A stretch of DNA of 64,000 bases from NCBI RefSeq assembly GCF_000769115.1, contig NZ_JQZV01000013.1, positions 475,603 to 539,602 on the forward strand, in the 5' to 3' direction. The position numbers and the translations under genes are program-made. This document shows positions 34,374-41,509 of the stretch, piece after piece. The number at the start of each line of letters is the position of its first letter. Position 1 is the stretch's first letter. The stretch is from Porphyromonas canoris. Its GTDB lineage: Bacteria > Bacteroidota > Bacteroidia > Bacteroidales > Porphyromonadaceae. The notes under the pieces are model-generated. The model was not told the origin of the DNA. It made no database searches and saw nothing but the letters and a program-made list of their open reading frames with translations.

Positions 34374-34458
34374 ATCAAGGCTTGAAAGCTGCATGGCAAG
34401 TCTTGATTGCCACTTTTCAAGTCTTGATTGCCACAAATCGAGCCTTGAATCTTAAATC
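34374..34458 (-). repeat. Brick element family B, array 1
   Basis: Tandem units of 21 bases on the plus strand at 34397-34417 and 34418-34438 (CAAGTCTTGATTGCCAC shared), with degenerate units on each side (34374-34396 and 34439-34458). Read on the minus strand, they match the array at 59440-59523: AATCAAGRYTYG-type words with GG at the unit start. Flanks contain AACGGGTTAA and AACAGGTTTA words also found at 59385-59440. Non-coding, between rpsA and cbiL. Confidence 0.65.
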
Positions 34459-34623
34459 TTTACAGGTTTACTTCCACTTTTGAACGGGTTAAACTCTTTT
34501 TGTGAACAGATTAAAAGCAAAAATAGAACGACCAAGAGGAGGGCTTTGTCGCGGGCAGAGGGCAGAACAGCCCCATTGAAATATTTCCGTACCTTTACAC
34601 GGAAAACAGACTATCACTTATCC
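34459..34623. other. Intergenic region upstream of cbiL
   Basis: No gene supported. An in-frame extension of cbiL to 34480 lacks protein-like character. A 7-bp inverted repeat (TTTCCGT at 34584-34590, ACGGAAA at 34599-34605) surrounds a TACCTTTA sequence that is one base from the -7 consensus, so cbiL may be transcribed from here. No cobalamin riboswitch was seen. Confidence 0.4.
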
Positions 34624-35343
34624 ATGACAAAAACAACGGCATACGCTCCTCAGTGCGTCTCGTTAGGTCCGGGAGATCCTAACCTTCTCACGCTCGGAGC
34701 TTTGAGGATACTTCAGGAGGCAGACGTTATCTTCTGTCCGGCTACCATTAGAGAGAGTTCCGTCACATCACGTGCAAGAGACATCATACTCGCTGTCGGC
34801 ATAGAGGAGAGCAAGCTGAGACTGTTTCATGTACCCATGAGCAAAGACCGCTCGAAGGCTATGGTTGCTTACGCAGAGGTTGCCGGGGAGATATTCCAAG
34901 CCGTTCAGAAAGGTCTCCGAACCGCATTCGTGGCGGAGGGGGACTCCTGTTTCTACTCCTCCGTACACTATATATCCGATATTCTATTGGAGCATCACGG
35001 CTTGTCCGCAACGCATACCGCCGGAGTTCCTGCCTTTATTGCTTGCGGCTCTTTGGCAGGTATTCATATCGTGAAGCAGGATGAACCACTCTCCGTTTAC
35101 CCTTCCAATGTTACACCGGAACAGATAGAGAAAGATCTCTCGGAGCATAAAACAGTGGTGCTGATGAAGGTGTCTCAACAGCAACAGACGCTTCAGGCTC
35201 TGCTGCAAAACCGCCCCGATCTCTCGTGGCACTACTTTGAGAATGTCGGAGTATCGGGCAAAGAGTACTACACGACAGATAAGAGCATCATAGCCGAAAG
35301 GGAAGTGCCTTACTTTTCTATCCTGATCCTTCGCAATGAGTGA
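34624..35343 (+). CDS. cbiL: Precorrin-2 C20-methyltransferase CbiL/CobI
   Basis: SAM-dependent tetrapyrrole methylase of 239 residues adding a methyl at C20 of (cobalt-)precorrin-2. The start at 34624 gives MTKTTAYAPQCVSLGPGDP; the upstream extension to 34480 is not credible. The family motifs are LGPGDPNLLTLGALRI (about 14-29), FVAEGDSCFYSS (about 101-112) and the HTAGVPAFIACGSLAG region. The GDSCFYS form points to CbiL rather than other methylases of the pathway. It overlaps the next gene by 8 bases. Other corrin-ring genes lie outside the window. Confidence 0.9.
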   Translation: MTKTTAYAPQCVSLGPGDPNLLTLGALRILQEADVIFCPATIRESSVTSRARDIILAVGIEESKLRLFHVPMSKDRSKAMVAYAEVAGEIFQAVQKGLRTAFVAEGDSCFYSSVHYISDILLEHHGLSATHTAGVPAFIACGSLAGIHIVKQDEPLSVYPSNVTPEQIEKDLSEHKTVVLMKVSQQQQTLQALLQNRPDLSWHYFENVGVSGKEYYTTDKSIIAEREVPYFSILILRNE

Positions 35344-37180
35344 ACCTGCAATACTTGTAATAGGAGGGACAACGGAAGGCAAGATAGCCGCCAAGGTGTG
35401 CGACGAAGCCGCGAAACCTTACTTCTACTCCACGAAAAACCGTTCGGGCGAAGTGGAATGCGCTCACGGCATACGCCTTACGGGCGGATTGGATGAAGAG
35501 AGTATGCCTCGTTTTTGCAGGGATAACGGTGTGGCTCTTATCATAGATGCGGCTCATCCTTTTGCCTTGAATGTCCATGCCAATATCGGCAGGACGGCAG
35601 AGCTGTTGCCGGATATTTCGACCATTCGTATGGAACGTTCGTTTCCGCAAGTGGATTCACGCATCATTCCGTTCGATAGTTATCAGGATGCCATTGCCTA
35701 TCTTTTCGAGCAGGACATCACTTCGCTGCTTGCTCTTACGGGCGTCAATACGATAGCAAAGCTGAAAGATTATTGGACGAAACACACTTGCGTTTTCCGG
35801 ATAATGCGGAGAGAGGAGTCGCTGGAGAGTGTCAAGGCAAACGACTTTCCATTCGAACAGATTGTCTTCTATGACGATGAGCAGGACGATGAAGCTCTTT
35901 TCAAGAAAGTGCAGCCACAGGCAATCATCACCAAAGAGAGCGGTGAGAGCGGAGGTTTTGCGGATAAAGTGAACGTTGCACTGCGTATGGGAATACCGGT
36001 GTTGGTGATACGCCGTCCGCCTCTGCCTTATAATCCTACGGAAACAGTCTATGGACCTCACGGACTGAGAAAGAAGATCGAAGCTCTTCTTCCCTCATTT
36101 TTCCCGCAAAAGACCGGATTCACCACCGGCTCATGCGCTACGGCTGCCACGAAAGCAGCCATCACAACGCTTCTTACAGGCGAAGAGCAGGAGACAAGTG
36201 AGATTTTACTACCCAACGGAGAGCCGGTAACTCTCCCCATTGCATCTACCGGAGTGGAGAGCGATGGCGGTATCATCTGTTGTGTGATAAAGCAGGCAGG
36301 AGACGACCCCGATATTACCGATGGTCTGGAGATCTGTTCGTCCGTTTCTTGGAGCAGGGATGTGCCGAAGGGAGAAGTGAGATTTCTAAACGGCGAAGGT
36401 GTCGGCGTGGTTACGCTTCCGGGTTTGGGGCTTGAGATCGGAGGACCTGCCGTGAATGCCACTCCTCGAAAGATGATGACGGCAGAGGTGTTGCGCACGC
36501 TCGACCATTACGGCTACCACCCGGATATGGGCATCAACATCAGAGTCTCGGTACCTAAAGGGCGAGAGACGGCAGGCAAGACCTTCAACCCTCGTCTCGG
36601 TATAGAGGGCGGAATATCCATACTCGGCTCATCCGGTATAGTGAAACCTTTCTCCACGGAAGCGTTTATAGCCTCTATCAAGAGAGAGGCTCAGGTCTCC
36701 AAAGCAGTAGGTGTAACGCATCTTGTGATCAACTCCGGAGCAAAGAGCGAAAGGTATCTTAAAGCGCTCTATCCCGATTTTCTCCCTCAAGCATTCGTAC
36801 AGTATGGCAACTTTATAGGTGAAACGCTGAAGATTGCAGAGGATTTGGCATTCGAGCAGGTTACGCTCTGCGTGATGATAGGTAAGGCTGTCAAACTGGC
36901 TGAAGGTGCTCTGGATACGCACAGTAAGAAAGGCGTGATGAACAAAACCTTTTTGCAGGAAGTGGCAAAGGAGTCGGGATGCTCTTCGGAGACCATCCGG
37001 CAGATCGGAGAGATCACTTTGGCACGCCAGCTTTGGGAGATTGTCCCGGCGGAGGAGCGTCTATTTTTCGACAGACTGATCTCTTTATGCCGCCGGCACT
37101 GCTCGTCTCTGTTTACGCATGGAGCTTTTCATATATTGCTGATGGACGATGAGGGCAATGTTCATCGCTCTTCTGTCTGA
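35336..37180 (+). CDS. Fused precorrin-6A reductase (CobK/CbiJ) and cobalt-precorrin-5B C1-methyltransferase (CbiD)
   Basis: Protein of 614 residues with two enzymes. Residues 1 to about 252 are CobK/CbiJ: ILVIGGTTEGKIAA at the N-terminus, IIDAAHPFALN (about 69-79) and LALTGVNTIAKL. Residues from about 258 to the end are CbiD, starting QKTGFTTGSCATAATKAA, with a conserved glycine-rich GPAVNATPRKMM and GISILGSSGIVKPFS. The fusion is known from Bacteroidota. The enzymes act at neighbouring steps of anaerobic cobalamin synthesis. Overlaps cbiL by 8 bases, so translation is coupled; an outer-membrane protein follows. Confidence 0.92.
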   Translation: MSEPAILVIGGTTEGKIAAKVCDEAAKPYFYSTKNRSGEVECAHGIRLTGGLDEESMPRFCRDNGVALIIDAAHPFALNVHANIGRTAELLPDISTIRMERSFPQVDSRIIPFDSYQDAIAYLFEQDITSLLALTGVNTIAKLKDYWTKHTCVFRIMRREESLESVKANDFPFEQIVFYDDEQDDEALFKKVQPQAIITKESGESGGFADKVNVALRMGIPVLVIRRPPLPYNPTETVYGPHGLRKKIEALLPSFFPQKTGFTTGSCATAATKAAITTLLTGEEQETSEILLPNGEPVTLPIASTGVESDGGIICCVIKQAGDDPDITDGLEICSSVSWSRDVPKGEVRFLNGEGVGVVTLPGLGLEIGGPAVNATPRKMMTAEVLRTLDHYGYHPDMGINIRVSVPKGRETAGKTFNPRLGIEGGISILGSSGIVKPFSTEAFIASIKREAQVSKAVGVTHLVINSGAKSERYLKALYPDFLPQAFVQYGNFIGETLKIAEDLAFEQVTLCVMIGKAVKLAEGALDTHSKKGVMNKTFLQEVAKESGCSSETIRQIGEITLARQLWEIVPAEERLFFDRLISLCRRHCSSLFTHGAFHILLMDDEGNVHRSSV

Positions 37181-37220
37181 ACTCTTTTCTCTCTCCTTAA
37201 ACCGATTTTTCGTATATCGC

Positions 37221-38423
37221 ATGAAACCGATACAGACTACTCTTTTCGCTTTGGCACTGCTCTTTTTTTCTGCCAAGATGTATGCTCAAAACTTTTACAG
37301 AGCCGAGCGTCCGGTCTTATCGGCTATGGAGATGAAGCGTGGAGAGCTTTCTCTTGATGTCGAAGCGGAAGCATTTTTCAGAAACAACGAGTATGCCAAC
37401 AGCATTATAGCAGACTACACGCTTCCCGGATACCGTGCGGCATTCGATCTGACCTACGACCTCAAGAGCGTTATCCCTGTCCGCCTCTCTCTGGGAGCGG
37501 AAAATCTCTACTTTTTTGGAGCGTCCAGATACCCGGCTGCTATCGCTTACAGCGACCTCCCATACTGGAAAGATGAAAACCCGTACACGCGTTTTCGGAT
37601 AAAACCACGCTTTAGAGCCGCAATGGCACCGAGCAAAGAGTGGCTGATCATACTGGGCAGACTGGAGGGTTTAGGCAGACACAAGCTCATCGAACCTCTT
37701 TTCCATTCGGAGCTGAACCTCACATCCGACTCCGAGAACGGCTTCCAGCTCCGTTACGATACGCCTCGAAGATATTTCGATCTCTGGATAGACTGGCAGA
37801 GCTTCATATTCAAACACGCCACTCATCCCGAAGCGTTTGTTGCAGGAGCCAATCTGAGACAGAGGCTTTTCACGGCTCACACGGAGAGCAAGCATACTCT
37901 GGATCTCTCCTTACAGTTTATCGCTCATCATCGGGGCGGAAAACTCAATGACATACATCCCGATACCGTTCACACTTGGGTCAATGCCTCAGTGGGAGCA
38001 GTGCATATGATACCCGGACTCATCCGTAACAGGTACACGCTTAAATCCGAAGCGTATCTGCTCTTATACTCTCAACGAGGCGGACACTTCGCTTCCGACA
38101 AAGGTTGGGGAGCTTATGGGAAGATGACGTTGGAGTCCGAAAGCGTTCAGCTCTTCGGCTCTCTCTGGTATGGGAAAGGCTTTTTGGGTGTGTTGGGATC
38201 GCCTTTTGTGCAGAGCATAGACAGGCACGGCGCATTTTATAATGCCGATAGGAGCTTTGCTTTCGGGCAGATAGGAGCTTCTTATAAGATAGTGGAGCGC
38301 AACTTATACACCTTTGGGGCGGAGGCCTCGCTATGGATACATCCGCAAGCCTCCTCGCTCACGAGTCATCATTTGGGCGTTTACATCAGCGTTTCGCCCT
38401 CTTTTCTGCTGAAACGTTTCTGA
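37221..38423 (+). CDS. Outer-membrane barrel-like protein of unknown function
   Basis: Protein of 400 residues with a signal peptide (residues 1-23, ending MYAQ). ATG 37221 is chosen because it starts that signal; an earlier in-frame ATG at 37149 lies inside the end of the previous gene. The rest shows alternating polar and hydrophobic strands with many aromatic residues and ends PSFLLKRF, a terminal phenylalanine typical of outer-membrane barrels. It starts 40 bases after the cobK-cbiD gene on the same strand, so it is probably in the corrin operon. A role in corrinoid or metal transport is possible but unproved; no named family is recognised. Confidence 0.78.
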   Translation: MKPIQTTLFALALLFFSAKMYAQNFYRAERPVLSAMEMKRGELSLDVEAEAFFRNNEYANSIIADYTLPGYRAAFDLTYDLKSVIPVRLSLGAENLYFFGASRYPAAIAYSDLPYWKDENPYTRFRIKPRFRAAMAPSKEWLIILGRLEGLGRHKLIEPLFHSELNLTSDSENGFQLRYDTPRRYFDLWIDWQSFIFKHATHPEAFVAGANLRQRLFTAHTESKHTLDLSLQFIAHHRGGKLNDIHPDTVHTWVNASVGAVHMIPGLIRNRYTLKSEAYLLLYSQRGGHFASDKGWGAYGKMTLESESVQLFGSLWYGKGFLGVLGSPFVQSIDRHGAFYNADRSFAFGQIGASYKIVERNLYTFGAEASLWIHPQASSLTSHHLGVYISVSPSFLLKRF

Positions 38424-38433
38424 TAAGAACTTC

Positions 38434-39525
38434 CTATCTATCCTTTCTCCCTTTTACGAAGTAGAGATAGACCGGGAAGTGATCCGCATATCCTCCTCTG
38501 TATTCCCCTGCCACAAATGTACGAGAAGGGTAACCCTTGTACTGACCGTCAGGCTCTGTGAGAAGAGAAGAATTGACAATAAATGCCCTGTATCCCTTAT
38601 CCGGATCTGCATAAACGGTAAATCCGTCGGGGTTTGAAGCTGTTCCGAAGACCGCATTTTTATTGATCATCAACATGTCGAACAGGTTCCAGGCATCCTG
38701 ATGAGCCAGAGTCCCGTAACCGTCTGCGTATAGAGCGTGCATGGGAGAGAGCAGGTCGGACGGCTCTTTGAGCAGGTCTGCAGACGGCAGTGCCCGTAGT
38801 CCGTTTACGATACTTGGGCTTACGGGATCATCGTTGAAGTCGCCCATCAGAACCACCTTAGCCTCCGGAGAGCAAGCCACAATGGAGTCGCTCATCTGTC
38901 TCATCGTAACGGCGGCAGCCATTCTTCGCTTTAGGGAGATCTGTTCACCCCCGAAACGGGATGGCCAGTGTCCTACGATAAAGTGAAATGTCTCGCCTTC
39001 GTGGCGCATCTCGACGTGTAGGAGGTCTCTTGTCTTAATATGTTCTTCGTCTGGGATCACTACCGGCTTGATGCCTGAGCTTACCACTTCAAACATCTCT
39101 TTGCGGTAGAGCAGAGCGCAGTCTATGCCTCTGGGATCGGGCGATTCGTAATGTATGATGCCGTAGCCCTTATCCGCTATCGCCGGCATTTTGACAAGAT
39201 CTTCCAGTACATACCTGTTTTCTATTTCGGCTAAACCGAGAATATCCGGACCGCCCATACCTCCTATGAGAGATATGGCTTTTGACATGTTGTGCAACTT
39301 GTGTTGATACTTTTTGGTGTCCCACTTGTTCTTGCCTTTTGGAGTGAACTCTTCATCGTTCACCTTGGGCTGATTGATGGTGTCAAAGAGATTTTCCAGA
39401 TTGTAGAACGCTACACTGAAATACTTTTCCGACCTCTTTTGTCCGGGTTGTGCACTCGAAGACAGGGCTGCAAATGCCGATAGTATGCACACGCATGCTA
39501 TCAAGCCGATATACTTTCCTTTCAT
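38434..39525 (-). CDS. Secreted endonuclease/exonuclease/phosphatase family protein
   Basis: Protein of 363 residues with a signal peptide (residues about 1-26, ending SSSAQ). The endonuclease/exonuclease/phosphatase fold is shown by FYNLENLFDT, LGLAEIENRYVL (metal-binding glutamate), IVGHWPSRFGG, VVLMGDFNDDP and GYADHFPVYLY (catalytic histidine). Bacteroidota often carry such secreted members; they may cut extracellular DNA or phosphoesters. It converges on the outer-membrane gene with only 10 bases between stops. A promoter with TTTG and TTACTTTG lies at 39589-39619, outside repeat copy 3. Confidence 0.9.
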   Translation of the reverse strand: MKGKYIGLIACVCILSAFAALSSSAQPGQKRSEKYFSVAFYNLENLFDTINQPKVNDEEFTPKGKNKWDTKKYQHKLHNMSKAISLIGGMGGPDILGLAEIENRYVLEDLVKMPAIADKGYGIIHYESPDPRGIDCALLYRKEMFEVVSSGIKPVVIPDEEHIKTRDLLHVEMRHEGETFHFIVGHWPSRFGGEQISLKRRMAAAVTMRQMSDSIVACSPEAKVVLMGDFNDDPVSPSIVNGLRALPSADLLKEPSDLLSPMHALYADGYGTLAHQDAWNLFDMLMINKNAVFGTASNPDGFTVYADPDKGYRAFIVNSSLLTEPDGQYKGYPSRTFVAGEYRGGYADHFPVYLYFVKGRKDR

Positions 39526-39588
39526 GTTTTTCTCTGTTTATATGGTGCCGAAAGCTACTCTTCGTGAGAATATCGCTTTTCGGTGGCA

Positions 39589-39619
39589 CAAAGTAAGAAA
39601 ATTTGAAAGGAATAAGCAA
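39589..39619 (-). promoter_or_regulatory. Near-consensus promoter of the endonuclease/phosphatase-family gene
   Basis: On the minus strand TTG (39617-39619, preceded by T) is 20 bases from TTACTTTG (39589-39596), one mismatch to TAnnTTTG. It is 64 bases upstream of the start. Confidence 0.5.
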
Positions 39620-39677
39620 AAGAATAGACAAAAACTCTGTTTTGAGAGCCGTAAAAATCGCTTCGGATGAGTCCGGA

Positions 39678-40230
39678 TTTTTATATATTCCATCCCGAAA
39701 AATACTCCCTTTTTTTGCTCTCTCTATTTTGGTCGGAGATGGTGTTTTCAGAGCATGACCAAATTGTTAAATCAACCCCGGTTTATTAACACAAATTCCG
39801 ATACCTGTTCATCCAAAACGGTAAACGAGCATATTGTTTCGGCTTAACGTGTTTAATTTTTCAATGAACACGTTTACCGATTTCATTTAATACGTTTACC
39901 GGATTCAATTAACGTGTTTAGAATTTTTGGTTAATCTGTTGAACATTAGTGTTTTATCTGTTTTTGCCATGAAAAGTGCATTTTCAGGAGGATTTCTTTA
40001 TTTGGAATTGTTTACAATCAAGGGTGTTAAATTTTAGGGTTATTAACTCGAAAAAGGCTCATGGATTCGATCGGGAGGAAAAATTTTTCAAGGATGGGCT
40101 GGTTTTGTATCCTGTTGTTTATGAGAAGATTATAGGGATATTTGAAAGCAGACAGATGAAAATGCTCTCAAAAAGAGAGGAAAAGGAGCGATGAAAAACA
40201 GGGGAGAGCCGCATCCGTTTTTATATAAAA
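39678..40230 (-). repeat. Brick element family A, copy 3 (553 bp, non-coding)
   Basis: Minus-strand copy. Its right end (TATATTCCATCCCG on the plus strand at 39682) and brick core (about 39815-39925, with AACGTGTTTA, AACACGTTTACC, ATACGTTTACC words) match copies 1 and 2. The left part (39960-40230) is mostly different from copies 1 and 2, apart from the TTATATAAAA end and a GAGTTAATAACC-like motif. The left end abuts the terminator of the DUF4268 gene. The element lies between two minus-strand genes. Confidence 0.85.
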
Positions 40231-40256
40231 GCGACAGCCCTAAGGCTGTCGCTTTT
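40227..40256 (-). terminator. Terminator of the lipB-DUF4268 operon
   Basis: A perfect 13-bp stem (AAAAGCGACAGCC at 40227-40239 with 40244-40256) and a four-base loop. On the minus strand its TTTT tail is also the first bases of repeat copy 3 (TTTTATATAAAAA). Confidence 0.85.
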
Positions 40257-40284
40257 GTTAGAAAAGAGTCTTTCCGTTTTATAT

Positions 40285-40749
40285 TTATACCTCAAAGGAG
40301 ATGTATGGTTTTATCTCCAAAAAATTGCGTTCGAGAAGATACATATACTTTGCCATGAAAGAGAAGTAGTCTCCCCACTGTTGCGGCACATGATAGTCGA
40401 ATGCGCTTTCCTTGTAGATGCCGATCTGCGTTACACGCTTGCCCACTTCTGTGGTGGTCTCCGTGCGGATCTCAAGGGGCAGATCTATGTCCTGTTGGAG
40501 AGTCTCCATATACGGTATGATGCGCTCAAGCATTTCGGCTCTCTCGTGATGTGCATTGTGGCTCAGCTCTATGACCACTGCCACGTGCCGGCGTTCCACT
40601 ATAAACTTCAGTGCAACGCCTTTCACTTTGGTGTGGTGCAGTATCCAGAGCTTTTTTCTGCCACGCAGCGAGGGTTGTACCGACGCATATCGGGCAAAAG
40701 CGTTCCAGAATTCGGTTTTGAGAGCAGCTAATTCGGCTTTTGTGTACAT
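40285..40749 (-). CDS. DUF4268 domain protein
   Basis: Soluble protein of 154 residues. ATG 40749 (MYTKAELAALKTEFWNAFA) is chosen as the family's usual beginning and because it falls just beyond the lipB stop; another ATG at 40773 would overlap lipB. The DUF4268 family has the conserved start region, WILHHTKVKGVALKF and C-terminal FSFMAKYMYLLERNF. DUF4268 also occurs as a domain linked with nuclease and helicase proteins; its function is unknown. It is last in the minus-strand run from lepA, before a strong terminator. Confidence 0.85.
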   Translation of the reverse strand: MYTKAELAALKTEFWNAFARYASVQPSLRGRKKLWILHHTKVKGVALKFIVERRHVAVVIELSHNAHHERAEMLERIIPYMETLQQDIDLPLEIRTETTTEVGKRVTQIGIYKESAFDYHVPQQWGDYFSFMAKYMYLLERNFLEIKPYISFEV

Positions 40750-40759
40750 CGGGATGAGA

Positions 40760-41476
40760 TTAGAACGTTGCAAGCTCTATGCGAGATATGCCCCACTCTT
40801 GCGCAAGCAGTTCTATGAGTCTTCTCTCTATGTCTTCCATGGGAGGAAGAGAAGAGGAGACCAGACGCTCCATGGTGGTAACACCCTTATCGGTAAATCC
40901 GCAGGGGTTGATCAGGTTATAGATAGAGGTGTCGAGATCTACATTGAGCGCCAAGCCGTGCATGGTGATGTACTTCGAGCAGTAGATGCCCACGGCACAC
41001 ACTTTGTCGTAGCTGCGTTCTCCGGGAACCCATACACCGGATGCGCCTTCGATCCGAGTGGTATTCCTGAAACCATATTCGGCAAGGAGCTTCATGACAG
41101 CCTCTTCCAGACTCCAGACATACTTCTTTACCCCGATGCCGAGATCTTCAAGGTCTATGATGGGATAGACCGTAAGCTGTCCCGGACCATGGTAAGTAAC
41201 ATCTCCGCCTCTGGAGGTGTGGTGGAGTTCTACGCCTCTTTCGGTGAGTACATCCTTTGAGAAGAGGATATTGTGAGGGTCTGCGTGCTTTCCCATCGTG
41301 ATGACGGGTGTGTGCGTCAGGCTTATGAGGGCATGGCGAGCCGGTTCCAACTCTCTTTTTCTGAGGAGTGCTTCGTTGAACAACTGCTCTTGCAGGGTAA
41401 GACCTGTTGCATAAGGGATCTCCCTCAGCGTGGTATAGTGGAGTATTTTATCTGTCTGTTGCTGTTCTGTTGTCAT
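40760..41476 (-). CDS. lipB: Lipoyl(octanoyl) transferase LipB
   Basis: Enzyme of 238 residues moving octanoyl from acyl carrier protein to lipoyl domains. Motifs: TSRGGDVTYHGPGQLTVYP (about 83-101), the catalytic lysine region VGIYCSKYITMHGLALNV and the cysteine in LINPCGFTD. It is needed for lipoylation of 2-oxoacid dehydrogenases or glycine cleavage. It follows the AddB-like gene after 33 bases and precedes DUF4268 by 10 bases. A lipA gene is not in the window. Confidence 0.94.
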   Translation of the reverse strand: MTTEQQQTDKILHYTTLREIPYATGLTLQEQLFNEALLRKRELEPARHALISLTHTPVITMGKHADPHNILFSKDVLTERGVELHHTSRGGDVTYHGPGQLTVYPIIDLEDLGIGVKKYVWSLEEAVMKLLAEYGFRNTTRIEGASGVWVPGERSYDKVCAVGIYCSKYITMHGLALNVDLDTSIYNLINPCGFTDKGVTTMERLVSSSLPPMEDIERRLIELLAQEWGISRIELATF

Positions 41477-41509
41477 GGTTGTTTATGGTGTTAGTAAGTG
41501 TTACTTTTC

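Noticed and set aside
34231-34623. Cobalamin riboswitch upstream of cbiL
   Set aside because: No B12-box-like conserved words could be found; only brick units and a short inverted repeat.
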